Assembly (NCBI GenBank): GCA_949152475.1
Contig: OX424570.1
Coordinates: 7,738,181 to 7,802,180, forward strand
Origin: Terebella lapidaria
Taxonomy: Eukaryota > Annelida > Polychaeta > Terebellida > Terebellidae
Reading direction: 5' to 3'
Length of the DNA: 64,000 nt
Of this stretch, positions 1 through 10,574 are shown piece after piece (position 1 is the first letter of the stretch; every line of letters starts with the position of its first letter). A program made the translations under genes and the position numbers. The notes beneath the pieces were generated by a model. The model had not been told where the DNA came from. It made no database searches and was given only the letters and a program-made list of their open reading frames with translations.

Positions 1-545
1 AGTGTTTCCTTTCTTGGTGAAGTGTTATGAGAAATGACGACCCGTTCGTCTATTATTTGTGAACAGTTGTAAGTGTTTCCATATACTCAACGTTCGCACA
101 AAAGCTGCATATTGTGTGCTGATCAGGATTAAATGCATTTATAAGCAGTGTATCCTGATTTCTTTTTTAAACAGTTATATCAAAGCTCTTGCATTTAGAT
201 GCTTAATGACCTAACGACTGTCATGCTTGAGTACCCTTTCTGTGAAGCGTATACCTCGGACAAATAGTGCCGAACAATAGTATTCCCCTTGGACAAACAA
301 CTCAAAGAAGACACCGTCGTAAGGTCCATTATGATGTAACATATGTTTATGATTAACACAAATGTGTGGTTGGGTGTCTTTCTGATGCTTTGATGCTGAC
401 CATGGAAAGATAATGAAGTATTTGTGGGATAGACACGTTTTGTAGATCGACCATTTAAACAAGATCAGACGGACTCACGTAGATCATCAACAACAGAACA
501 CTCAAGTAGTGACATTCTTGGCCAATGGTGTTTTGAGGCCGGTTA
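1..545. repeat. Segmental repeat, tail of P block copy 0 plus following segment
   Basis: Positions 1-184 match 1767-1950 almost base for base, and 185-545 match 3872-4232. The right-hand paralogue is therefore this same sequence split by the tandem array at 1951-3871. A more diverged copy runs at about 58642-59055. No coding sequence is supported. The segment preserves the unoccupied insertion site of the 373-bp array between bases 184 and 185. Confidence 0.9.
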
Positions 546-648
546 CGAAATAGAGAAACCCCGAGGAACAGGGGGTTATTCAACACCCCGAGGAACAGGG
601 GGTTATTCAACATGGTCGAGGGCAACATGTTACTCGGGTTTCTCTATA
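546..648. mobile_element. Degenerate foldback element (damaged copy of the 4235-4339 hairpin)
   Basis: The left arm matches the hairpin at 4235, but a 27-bp piece containing CCCCGAGGAACAGG is present twice in a row. The right arm is shortened to about 20 bp ending in TTTCTCTAT. The apex has lost its second CGAG. It sits after the same host sequence (ending CGGTTAC) as the intact hairpin, so the insertion predates the local duplication and this copy then decayed. Confidence 0.75.
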
Positions 649-655
649 CTCGAGG

Positions 656-1950
656 CTGAATCATGATATCAGATGCAAGTCATATATAGTTTCATATATA
701 GTTTCAAATATGTTTTAAAAAGATGTTACGGAGTTTCAAAATCATTTGAGCAGGCATATCTTTTTTTCATCAGACTCATTATGATTTCTCTAACTTGTTT
801 GCATCATTTTTTGCTGATATTTTTGCGTTGCTAAACGATTTTTTATTATTGTTTGGTGTACTTCACGTGGGATTCAAACGGCAATATTCTGCTGAATTTC
901 AGACCCATGTCTCAAAATTTAGAAAGTCAATCTACCACAATGTTAAATTTCAACAGAAAATGTGGTGTCTGGAATCTAAACAGGTTCGTTGATTTGGTTG
1001 TGTTTACATCCATCAGCATTCAAAGTATCGCTATAATTTTGGACCAGAACACAAATTGGGGTGTATGCTACACAAACATATTTATTTCAAAATATTGAAC
1101 CGCTACAAAAGAATGCGAATGCATATACGAGCGGGTGCGAACCCAGAAATGCAATGATGGGGCTAAATTTAACAATGGGGTAGATCGCCAACTTTTGCGA
1201 TTTTTGGGATAGAAGTCTGAAGTTCGGTAGAAAATTGCTGTTCGATTCCCCTTGAAGTAGGACATGTTACAATACATCCCTGGCAAAAACCAGTATTAAA
1301 AAATTCGAAATCGAAGTATAATTTCCAACTATATCTGAGACATACTTTTTGGAACATGAAGAAAGTAGGCCTATATTCATCATCATTATTATATACGGCC
1401 CGCAGTGAATTGATTCATGTCGGAGAGAAGATGCAAAAGACGATATGTTGTTGTTGTTGTGTGTTATTATTTTATTTTTCGAGTGTTATTTTTCGAGTTT
1501 TATTATTTTATTTTTCAAGTGGGGCGGGAGGCATTATGTAAAGCACATCCAGCTCTTGCGGTGATAATGATGTGCTCGATCTTTACTGTCGTGTCCATCA
1601 GTTAGCTGCAATTTCTTGTAAATGTCACCGGGGATTGTTCCTGAGAAGAAACCAGAGATGTTCACGACCTAATTGCCTTTTCTGTTATTCAAGTATGCAT
1701 TTTCAATCTAATTTATTTGTTAAAGGGGATGATTCAGGTTAAGTGTACGGTTACCCTTGGTTATAAAGTGTTTCCTTTCTTGGTGAAGTGTTATGAGAAA
1801 TGACGACCCGTTCGTCTATTATTTGTGAACAGTTGTAAGTGTTTCCATATACTCAACGTTCGCACAAAAGCTGCATATTGTGTGCTGATCATGATTAAAT
1901 GCATTTATGAGCAGTGTATCCTGATTTCTTTTTTAAACAGTTATATCAAA
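656..1950. repeat. P block copy 1 (segmental duplicate)
   Basis: Colinear over about 1.1-1.3 kb with 15928-17150 and 57583-58830, with scattered substitutions and small indels. Landmarks are the ATCATGATATCAGAT start and the segment near GTGTATGCTACAC around 1061. No frame is conserved across the three copies, so I read it as non-coding. Around 1440-1525 it carries a short T- and TTATTTT-rich low-complexity run that differs in length between copies. Confidence 0.85.
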
Positions 1951-3871
1951 GTAAGTATCAATCTATTACCACCTATACAATCAGATTTTGATGATGCCAA
2001 TAAGCATGATAAGAAACGTAAAATACAACATTTTGCAATAGAAACAAAGCCCGACCAAATAGTTTATCCAAAGACACACTGGCGTCATCAGGGGCAGACA
2101 GTGTGTTAAATGTAGTTGTTTCTACTGTATACCTGATAGAATTAGTATACAACTGCCCAACAACCTATGAAAACAATTTAAAAATCCGAAACTAACCCCA
2201 TGGAATAGATACATGACAAGTACAAAAGTACCCAATCACAAGCCAGAAGGCTACTGAGTTGATGGTATCCTCGGGGACTGATTTAACGTCCGCCAGCAGT
2301 GACACCGACTCAGTGGTATGAATGTAAGTATCAATCTATTACCACCTATACAATCAGATTTTGATGATGCCAATAAGCATGATAAGAAACGTAAAATACA
2401 ACATTTTGCAATAGAAACAAAGCCCGACCAAATAGTTTATCCAAAGACACACTGGCGTCATCAGGGGCAGACAGTGTGTTAAATGTAGTTGTTTCTACTG
2501 TATACCTGATAGAATTAGTATACAACTGCCCAACAACCTATGAAAACAATTTAAAAATCCGAAACTAACCCCATGGAATAGATACATGACAAGTACAAAA
2601 GTACCCAATCACAAGCCAGAAGGCTACTGAGTTGATGGTTTCCTCGGGGACTGATTTAACGTCCGCCAGCAGTGACACCGACTCAGTGGTATGAATGTAA
2701 GTATCAATCTATTACCACCTATACAATCAGATTTTGATGATGCCAATAAGCATGATAAGAAACGTAAAATACAACATTTTGCAATAGAAACAAAGCCCGA
2801 CCAAATAGTTTATCCAAAGACACACTGGCGTCATCAGGGGCAGACAGTGTGTTAAATGTAGTTGTTTCTACTGTATACCTGATAGAATTAGTATACAACT
2901 GCCCAACAACCTATGAAAACAATTTAAAAATCCGAAACTAACCCCATGGAATAGATACATGACAAGTACAAAAGTACCCAATCACAAGCCAGAAGGCTAC
3001 TGAGTTGATGGTATCCTCGGGGACTGATTTAACGTCCGCCAGCAGTGACACCGACTCAGTGGTATGAATGTAAGTATCAATCTATTACCACCTATACAAT
3101 CAGATTTTGATGATGCCAATAAGCATGATAAGAAACGTAAAATACAACATTTTGCAATAGAAACAAAGCCCGACCAAATAGTTTATCCAAAGACACACTG
3201 GCGTCATCAGGGGCAGACAGTGTGTTAAATGTAGTTGTTTCTACTGTATACCTGATAGAATAGTATACAACTGCCCAACAACCTATGAAAACAATTTAAA
3301 AATCCGAAACTAACCCCATGGAATAGATACATGACAAGTACAAAAGTACCCAATCACAAGCCAGAAGGCTACTGAGTTGATGGTATCCTCGGGGACTGAT
3401 TTAACGTCCGCCAGCAGTGACACCGACTCAGTGGTATGAATGTAAGTATCAATCTATTACCACCTATACAATCAGATTTTGATGATGCCAATAAGCATGA
3501 TAAGAAACGTAAAATACAACATTTTGCAATAGAAACAAAGCCCGACCAAATAGTTTATCCAAAGACACACTGGCGTCATCAGGGGCAGACAGTGTGTTAA
3601 ATGTAGTTGTTTCTACTGTATACCTGATAGAATTAGTATACAACTGCTCAACAACCTATGAAAACAATTTAAAAATCCGAAACTAACCCCATGGAATAGA
3701 TACATGACAAGTACAAAAGTACCCAATCACAAGCCAGAAGGCTACTGAGTTGATGGTATCCTCGGGGACTGATTTAACGTCCGCCAGCAGTGACACCGAC
3801 TCAGTGGTATGAATGTAAGTATCAATCTATTACCACCTATACAATCAGATTTTGATGATGCCAATAAGCAT
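1951..3871. repeat. 373-bp tandem array, five full units plus 57 bp
   Basis: Units start at 1951, 2324, 2697, 3070, 3442 and 3815, each beginning GTAAGTATCAATCTATTACC. Spacing is 373, 373, 373, 372 and 373 bp. Units differ at only a few bases (one T deletion in unit 4, single substitutions elsewhere), so the array is young or homogenised. It ends after a 57-bp partial unit. Both flanks join seamlessly in the paralogue at 184/185, so the whole array behaves as one insertion without an obvious target duplication. Diverged single or partial units occur at 4393-4524, 8788-9147, 34921-34987 and 39633-40214. Confidence 0.95.
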
Positions 3872-4232
3872 GCTCTTGCATTTAGATGCTTAATGACCTA
3901 ACGACTGTCATGCTTGAGTACCCTTTCTGTGAAGCGTATACCTCGGACAAATAGTGCCGAACAATAGTATTCCCCTTGGACAAACAACTCAAAGAAGACA
4001 CCGTCGTAAGGTCCATTATGATGTAACATATGTTTATGATTAACACAAATGTATGGTTGGGTGTCTTTCTGATGCTTTGATGCTGACCATGGAAAGATAA
4101 TGAAGTATTTGTGGGATAGACACGTTTTGTAGATCGACCATTTAAACAAGATCAGACGGACTCACGTAGATCATCAACAACAGAACACTCAAGTAGTGAC
4201 ATTCTTGGCCAATGGTGTTTTGAGCCCGGTTA
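3872..4232. repeat. Segmental repeat resumed after the array
   Basis: Matches 185-545 with only one or two changes, for example G to A at the TGTGTGG/TGTATGG site. Short reading frames in it are identical to those in the upstream copy simply because the duplication is recent. No coding evidence. Confidence 0.85.
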
Positions 4233-4234
4233 CG

Positions 4235-4339
4235 AAATAGAGAAACCCCGAGGAACAGGGGGTTATTCAACATGGTCGAGGGCGGCAGCCCGAGACTATG
4301 TTGAATAACTCCCTGTTACTCGAGGGGTTTCTCTATTTT
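4235..4339. mobile_element. Foldback (hairpin) element A
   Basis: A near-continuous inverted repeat of about 45-bp arms, from AAATAGAGAAACCCC to GGGGTTTCTCTATTT. The apex at 4277-4294 reads CGAG-GGC-GGCA-GCC-CGAG. The arms pair, but the two CGAG blocks are direct copies that can only stack as tandem G-A pairs. It is absent from the related sequence at about 59055, where host sequence is continuous. No coding capacity. Confidence 0.85.
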
Positions 4340-4574
4340 AAACCATACAGAAAACTACTCAGCCGTGACCGGCAGGTGTTTAACCAACATACATGATGAC
4401 GCCAGTGTGTCTTTGGATAAACTATTTGGTCGGGCTTTGTTTCTATTGCAAAATGTTGTACTTTATGTTTGTTATTGGCATCATCAAAATCTACTGTATT
4501 TGTGGTAATAGATTGATACCTACATACAGCATTGATTAAACACCTGAGAGAACAATGCAAGTATGGTTTAAATA
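4340..4574 (-). repeat. Partial 373-bp family unit, reverse orientation
   Basis: Positions 4393-4524 are a diverged reverse-complement piece of the 373-bp unit, from the GATGACGCCAGTGTGTC stretch to its terminus CCTACAT. The terminus is the same end that bounds the array at 1951 and the single units elsewhere. The rest of the interval is unassigned A/T-rich DNA. Confidence 0.75.
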
Positions 4575-4741
4575 TATAAAACCATGTGAGTGTGTTTTCC
4601 GCAAAAAGATATCAATCGAGTTTGGTCTGGCGGATGAGTTCAGGATGCACGAGTCCGAAGGACGAGTGTATTCTGTGTTCATCCGCCAGACCAAACGAGA
4701 CGGATATCTGTTTGCAGAAAACACATGATCGTGGTTTTTAT
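4575..4741. mobile_element. Foldback (hairpin) element C, about 165 bp
   Basis: Long imperfect inverted repeat. The left arm contains GTGTTTTCCGCAAA and TTTGGTCTGGCGGATGA; the right arm contains the reverse complements TCATCCGCCAGACCAAA and TTTGCAGAAAACAC. The apex at 4650-4666 is CGAG-TCC-GAA-GGA-CGAG. Arm mismatches are scattered, as expected for an old palindrome. No coding capacity. Its apex architecture recurs in hairpins with unrelated arms in this window. Confidence 0.85.
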
Positions 4742-4966
4742 TTTATCACACACTACTATTCAGACATGATAATAAATACTGTCGTTATCATACAAACTTT
4801 GTGAATGATCGTTCTCTTATGCAACAACGGTCTTTACGTAATCCGCGGTAAGGAAGTAGTTTCGGCCTGATGTGGGTCAGGGAGTGATTCGAAGCAGGGT
4901 GATACAGAAGAGGTTATCACACTTTTCGGAGTCCTCTAGCATTGCAGTTCATAGTGTGTGATAAAA
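4741..4966. mobile_element. Small MITE with 15-bp TIRs
   Basis: TTTTATCACACACTA at 4741-4755 is the exact inverted repeat of TAGTGTGTGATAAAA at 4952-4966. The related segment near 59058 runs straight into ATATCTCACATGTCC without this sequence. The internal 195 bp has no coding sequence. The superfamily is not determined because the target duplication is unclear. Confidence 0.75.
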
Positions 4967-6015
4967 CATGATATCTCACCTGTCCTCACAGAAAATGAGG
5001 TTGGGAATGATATATTACGTTCATAAACTGTACTTCTGGTACTTGATCAAAGACATACCAATATCTAGTAAATGTTCATCATGTTTTGTAACCAAATAAC
5101 CCAAAGGAACATAACATGAGGTGATAGGTGTCGTACATTGATTATTACATGATTTGTGCATACTATCATGTAAATGAACAGGTCATGAGTGTTTTTATTC
5201 TTCATTGCTCATCAAAACATAACTACAAGGAAGTAATTACAGCCACATTACCTGCCAGGTACGCGACATATATCTGATATTGATGTTTTTCATGTTATAA
5301 CCGATATCAATATTACATGAGGTGATAGTTGTCATGCCGTGATTATCAAAAGGAATTTGCACAATATTATAGTCAATTACTGAAAGACTATAGATTAAAT
5401 GTAAAATTAACAGGTCATGAGTTTTTTATTTGTTTTTATTCTTTACTCCTCATCAAAACATAACTACTACCTGGGAATAATCGCAGCCACATAGCTTGCC
5501 AGATACTCTAAGACACTGATTCAAGTCACGTATTGGTCTGAAGTGAATCACCTTCCCACTCAGTTATAATTTAAGTATGAAGGCAATACACTTCACGAGT
5601 ACGAAAATGTGTGCAGAGTCACCAAGTTCTTTGTTATTGTCTTTGAATTATTCATGATCTAGAAAATTTCAGTTTCTTGATTGTTATATGGAATCCGTTC
5701 TTAAGATAATCAAAACGTCGAGGACTCATGAACATTTCAATACCGGTTCCCGTATATCAGGATGCTATAGCTGGAGATGAACGCCGAACTTAACTGCAGT
5801 CCACTTTCATAGCTACGCTCCTCATGTCCTTTAATAGTTTTTTGTGATGGCTTCTGTTAAATTATCAGATATATGCAGTCTAAGCACACTCACATAAGCC
5901 ATAAACACTTAATTCTCTTTGCTCTCCAGCTTAGCCAGAATTGAAAGGACAATAAATCAACCAGAGTTATAAAGTGGAAATATAATATACTAAAAATATA
6001 TGGATAAACATGGAA
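4967..6015. repeat. Q block copy 1, holding the empty site of the GC-rich element
   Basis: Colinear with 17150-17965 and 59060-60104. At 5982-5985 the sequence ATAA followed by TATAC is uninterrupted. In the other two copies a TGTAACGG-starting element follows exactly this ATAA. The block also contains two internal related stretches with CTCATCAAAACATAACTAC (about 5210 and 5450), so an older duplication lies inside it. No gene seen. Confidence 0.85.
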
Positions 6016-6021
6016 ACAATA

Positions 6022-6140
6022 CCCAAGTATATAGTATCCGAGCAAACAAAACCGAGTCCATTATCCAATCTCAAAGTCCAGTGTCAGGCAAAATCGAGAA
6101 AATTCAAATGGAAGTTCATGAACTCCCATATATGGCCATA
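6022..6140 (-). pseudogene. 3'-end fragment of a Penelope-like retroelement
   Basis: Aligns in reverse orientation with the noncoding 3' tail of the Penelope-like copies at 28322 and 41875. Shared landmarks are CAATACCC, CCGAGCAAACAAAAC, TTATCCAATCTCA and TTCATGAAC...ATGGCCAT. It is more diverged than the other copies and has no reverse transcriptase remaining. Its start corresponds to the same 3' terminus as the others, as expected for target-primed retrotransposition with 5' truncation. Confidence 0.7.
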
Positions 6141-6205
6141 AAGAGAGATACATGGTGATGAAGGAAAATGAGGACCATGGCGATATTTTCTGTACATGAG
6201 GGCAA

Positions 6206-6332
6206 CAAGTAGTAGATAGAGCACGAGCACCCGTGGGTATGGCTCATACACGAGGTTATTCTCGAGGCGTTAGCCGAGAGATTACCGAGTGTATGAGCCA
6301 TACCCACGGGTGCGAGTGGTCTATCTGACTTG
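6206..6332. mobile_element. Foldback (hairpin) element B
   Basis: The left arm (CAAGTAG, then CACCCGTGGGTATGGCTC, then ATACAC) pairs with the right arm (GTGTAT, then GAGCCATACCCACGGGTG, then CTATCTGACTTG). The apex at 6263-6278 is CGAG-GC-GTTA-GC-CGAG. The paralogous R copy at about 19450 lacks it and runs from ATGAGGGCAA into TATTAAATTATTTACAG, so it inserted after the R duplication or was lost from R2. Confidence 0.85.
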
Positions 6333-6438
6333 TACCACGGGTTCACTCAAGCGTGTTCCTATATTCCACGCCAGACTGTGGTGTATGTTGAATACACCAC
6401 AATCTGGCCTATTGTTAAAGGTGTTAACCGTGGTACAA
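6330..6438. mobile_element. Second small palindromic MITE abutting hairpin B
   Basis: Ends are TTGTACCACGG and CCGTGGTACAA, exact inverted repeats. An inner palindrome surrounds CAGACTGTGGTGTAT and ATACACCACAATCTG. It overlaps the end of hairpin B by two or three bases, so B may have landed at its terminus or the two may move together. Absent from the R2 paralogue. Non-coding. Confidence 0.7.
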
Positions 6439-6580
6439 TAAATTATTTACAGTGGCCTTATTTGAGTTACCCTTACTTGTTGAGGGTAATATCTCATGTA
6501 TTATCTCATGCCTGTTTTTCTTTGTTGTTGATAACACAGAATTACCCTTGTTTCTCATTTTGTGTGTGTGAATGTCTTAA

Positions 6581-7194
6581 ATGAGCGTATTAACCATACT
6601 AGATTGCGACTTGGACTGAGTGCCTTGAATGCGCACAGATTTGATTATAACTTAATTGATTATTCAGATTGTCCCAACTGCAATGCTGCGTATGAAGATA
6701 TTTGTCACTTTTTTTTTGACTGCCCGAAGTTTGCTAATGAGAGGAAAACAATGATCGTAGATCTCGCCAACTTGCTAGCCCCGGGGGTTCATTTTTCATT
6801 GATTGTTCCAAATAACTTTGCCGAGAGAAAACAATTTTCCAAATTCTTGCTAAATGGATACGAATCACTCAATTTTGATGACAAAATAGAACTATTTAAG
6901 GCAGTCCAAACGTATATCGGGTCCACTCAACGTTTCAAGTAAAATATTATCTTAGGGAAAGGGGGGCTTAAATATATATTCATATATGTATAATGGTTAT
7001 TTTCGATCATGATTGAATTCAACGTTATAAATATTACAAATGTATATAGACGTCTATATGTGCATGTCTAGTGTTGTGTATATATATTGTATAAATGTTC
7101 CTGCACTTGTTTTGTATAGCACGGAGGAGACCCCCTCGTGGCTACGGCTGTGGGGAATCCTCCTAAAACAAATAAAGTTTACATTTACATTTAC
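6581..7194 (+). pseudogene. 5'-truncated LINE, C-terminal zinc-binding end and 3' UTR
   Basis: The frame from about 6581 to 6942 encodes a LINE reverse-transcriptase C-terminus. It begins with an RLRLGLSALNAHRF-type stretch, then a Cys-Cys-His-Cys zinc-binding segment (CPNC, then CHF, then DCPKF) typical of the zf-RVT-like tail of CR1, Jockey or L2-group elements. A 250-bp 3' UTR follows, ending in AATAAAG and a short ACATTT repeat. The insertion is bounded by a 10-bp target duplication AATGTCTTAA (6571-6580 and 7195-7204), and the uninterrupted site exists in R2 near 19585. All upstream reverse-transcriptase motifs are missing, so it was dead on arrival. The exact clade is uncertain. Confidence 0.88.
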
Positions 7195-7317
7195 AATGTC
7201 TTAATGTAATGATTTATATTGTTTACACCATATATTTAACACCTTTGTGAGGAGTATTTTCGTTTCTTACTAATACAAAAGTTTAAACTTTATTTATTTT
7301 ACAACAATTGATGAACA

Positions 7318-7475
7318 AGCATCCGCTTATATTAACATCTCTTGTTGGCTGGGATTTTGGCGTTAAGGTTGTCATTAGTGTGGGAGGAAACCAGACAACC
7401 TGGCGAAAACCCCCTTACCCGGATTGGCGACCACATACCACCTCACATACTGCCGAGGCCGGGGATCGAACCTGC
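7318..7475 (+). repeat. SINE-like dispersed motif with B-box-like GATCGAACC
   Basis: Contains GTGGGAGGAAACC, ACCTGGCGAAAACCC and CCGGGGATCGAACCTG, a motif order I associate with widely dispersed marine animal repeats. The paralogous copy is at about 19697-19865. I see no clear A box, terminal duplication or tail, so its status as a SINE is tentative. Confidence 0.4.
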
Positions 7476-8787
7476 GCAAATGAATACATTCGTGTGTCTT
7501 TTATTACATGAATGTGATATCAAAGCTTATCTCTGGTTTGTGTGTGATAGAAGTTATATGTCACTTCAGGTAAAGATGTGGATTTAATGAGATTAATGCA
7601 TGTTAAACTTTAAAGGTTAATTAGCATGTTAAACTTTGTGGATGTCGGTGAGGTATGTAACTGGATACCAACCAACGTCTATATAATAGCTGATGCATAC
7701 AAGTAAATCTAGTGTGAACTTTGTAATTCTATCCTCTATTTTCTAATAAAAAAAGGTATACAGTAAAAACGATTATATTCACACACTGTCTCCCACTGTT
7801 GACGTCAGTGCGGCTTCAGACAGGAATATTTAACCGGGATTCGAATTCGCAAGTGTTCACCTAAGGGTTGGTATTGATTGTGTTTTTGGCGGTGATTGGT
7901 ATCAACGGAATCCACAATACCGGTAGTAAATCAATATCATACCCTTTAATGGTCCACTAACTTTAGTTACATTCAGTGCAAACTGGAATGTGGGTGTATG
8001 GACAATTGACCGATATCATCTCCCAAAGCAAAACTAATCAATGAATGACGACAGCCTATCACCCTGTTCATGTGTTCGTCATTTATCGTGAACCGTGCAA
8101 CTGAAATGTTGCATAATCGATAGGTTCTATTTTGAGAACGAACATTATCATTTTGAATAAACAATCCCGATGACGTACAACCTCAACAAATCCCCACAGA
8201 TTGTATGGATTTATATACAAATTCAGTGGGATAGTACGTTAACGTGTATCCAGGTCGTCTGCTTAAGCCTGTTGACTATGACATTATGCAATGGCGCACT
8301 AAATATGAATTTACTTGTATATATTTTTTGTCATTACCTTCACTACAGTTTTCAATGTGTCCCTTCAGGAAGTTATGAATAATAAAAAAAGTCAGTCAAA
8401 ATTTAATACTTCATGATTAAGTTAGGATGTGTTTTTTTTCTCGCGGAACACCAATCACCGCAGATACTAATCAAGATACGCAAAATTGAATTCAATAAGA
8501 AGCATTTGAAAACAGAGACAAATTATCATGATTCATTAGGGAATCATTCTAGAAAGGTAGCTTCATTCCCCAAGAGTATTCACACATGCTGCAGTAATCA
8601 CAGTGATCTGTCACATAAGATTTTAAATTTGATATTGCAATTCCCCTTATCAAAAGATAACGACGATTGATGGCAGGATGTGCATACATCCATCGCATTT
8701 CCAACATTAGTCCGAACATGGTACAGTGCATTTACGTTGACTGCAAATTACACAATAAAAACTTCGATATTGCATTCTTGTTGAAAT

Positions 8788-9147
8788 GTAAGTATCAATC
8801 TATTACCACCAATACAACCAAATTTTGATGATACCAACAACAAACGTAAAATACAAATGTTTTGCAATAGAAACAAAGCCCGACCAAATAATTTATCCAA
8901 AGACACACTTGCATCATCAGGGGCAGACAGTGTGTTAAATGTAGTTGTTTCTACTAGACACCTGATGGAATTAGTATACAACTGCCCAATAACCTATGAA
9001 AATAATTTAGAAATCCGAAACAAACCCCATGGAACAGATATATGACAAGAACATAACTAAATAGTCACAAGCCAAAAGGCTACTGAGTTGATGGTATCCA
9101 CGGGGACAGATTTAACGTCCACCAGCAGCCACACCGGCTCATTGGTG
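8788..9147 (+). mobile_element. Single 373-family unit inserted in R1
   Basis: Starts GTAAGTATCAATCTATTACC and ends near GGCTCATTGGTGAG. It is a complete but diverged unit of the tandem family. R2 has the continuous site (TTGAAAATCATTTTCTC near 21597), so the unit is an insertion or an excision footprint rather than ancestral sequence. No TIR or clear target duplication is visible. Confidence 0.8.
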
Positions 9148-10547
9148 AGAAAAACATTTTCTCATTTCATACTTCGAATTCTCAATTTATTCTCAGTATA
9201 GCAATAAAAGTAGTATGCAGATGAAGAAGAAAGAAATACTCGTCTGATAGTCTGTTTACAGCATGAGATTTAATATGTTTTCATACAAAATACTGATTTG
9301 GTACACTGGTACCACGTTATCAGTTAGTGGTGTGTTAAGCACATTTTCTACTCAGTTGCCTAGTATAGTGTTATTATCTAGATTGGGTTTGTTAGTTGTG
9401 GGAGAGGTCATGTTGGTGGCGTGAAGAAAGGCTATCCCAGTTTATCAGTAATACACACTCGATTAGCCAGTGGTAATTTTTACTATTGAAAAATTTTATT
9501 GAACACATATAGAACCCTAAGTCTATTGAACCCCTAACACATATAGAACTTTCCAGGCAATCACGTCTGATTCCAAGTTTTTTCCCTCAGCCAATCTGAA
9601 TGCCATCGTAAAATAATCTACAGTTGATGGAATTATGCATTCTGTAAATGTTCGGAATAAGAATAAAAGACACCCAAATTTCAATAAAAGAGAGCTCAAA
9701 ACTCGTATAAGTCTCCCAAAGTGAAATCTATGTGTGTTTGTGCCATTTACAAGAAACCTCCTTAACATCATTAGACAAGGTGTGTACCATTAATTGTCTA
9801 TCTCCACCAAGAATTGAACTGGTAATTCAATGCTATAATGTAGGGCCAGAATGTCGCTGCTGTAGTTAATCCTACTGTGGGGTAGTGTATACAGCGCCTT
9901 TGATTAGATTGTAGAAAAAGAGCGCTTAACTATTAATTAATCATTGAGCTGGAGGTAAATAAAATAGTTACTCACCAAGCGCTAGGTGGATAAATATTTT
10001 ATCCACCTCCCAGGGAAGTGATTAACGGATTTGTGATGCCTCGACCCACTCGACCCGCCCCACTCGACTTTCTAGAATGTTTTCACTGCGTTTACTCCAT
10101 TCGAAGTGACACCAAAATCCTTAAACTGGTGCCACATGATTCCTCCATCTCCACCCCCCTCCCCTGAATCCGCTACTGTCTCCTCATTTTGTTCCACTAT
10201 TCTACACATGTACAATAATATGTTTTGTCTTCTTTACTTCAACACATCCTGAGGGCACAAGGACACGTGCTCATGGATATATATGCAAAATGTGCTACTG
10301 TTCAGGTCTTCTCTTCTTTATGTTGGTTAGACGACTATTTAGTCCTAGTCGCCGTTTGTGATTGTGTTTGAGGTAATGATTGGTATTGAAGTCCACATGA
10401 AACCGTTTTCACATTTTATCTCCAGGTTCCTCTATTTCCTTAATATTTCATCAGTTTGTCTCAGGTCTTCTAGTTTAAAAGTGGTATTGAGTCCTTATAT
10501 ACATCAATCACCATCAAAACTATTTTGACCACCTTGTTATACCGTTC

Positions 10548-10574
10548 TTTTTTTTTGGGGGGGGGGGGGGGGGG
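10548..10574 (+). repeat. Poly-T/poly-G run (T9 then G18)
   Basis: Nine T followed by eighteen G with no interruption. It lies in the part of R1 that has no counterpart in R2. The length of such runs is often uncertain in assemblies. Confidence 0.9.
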
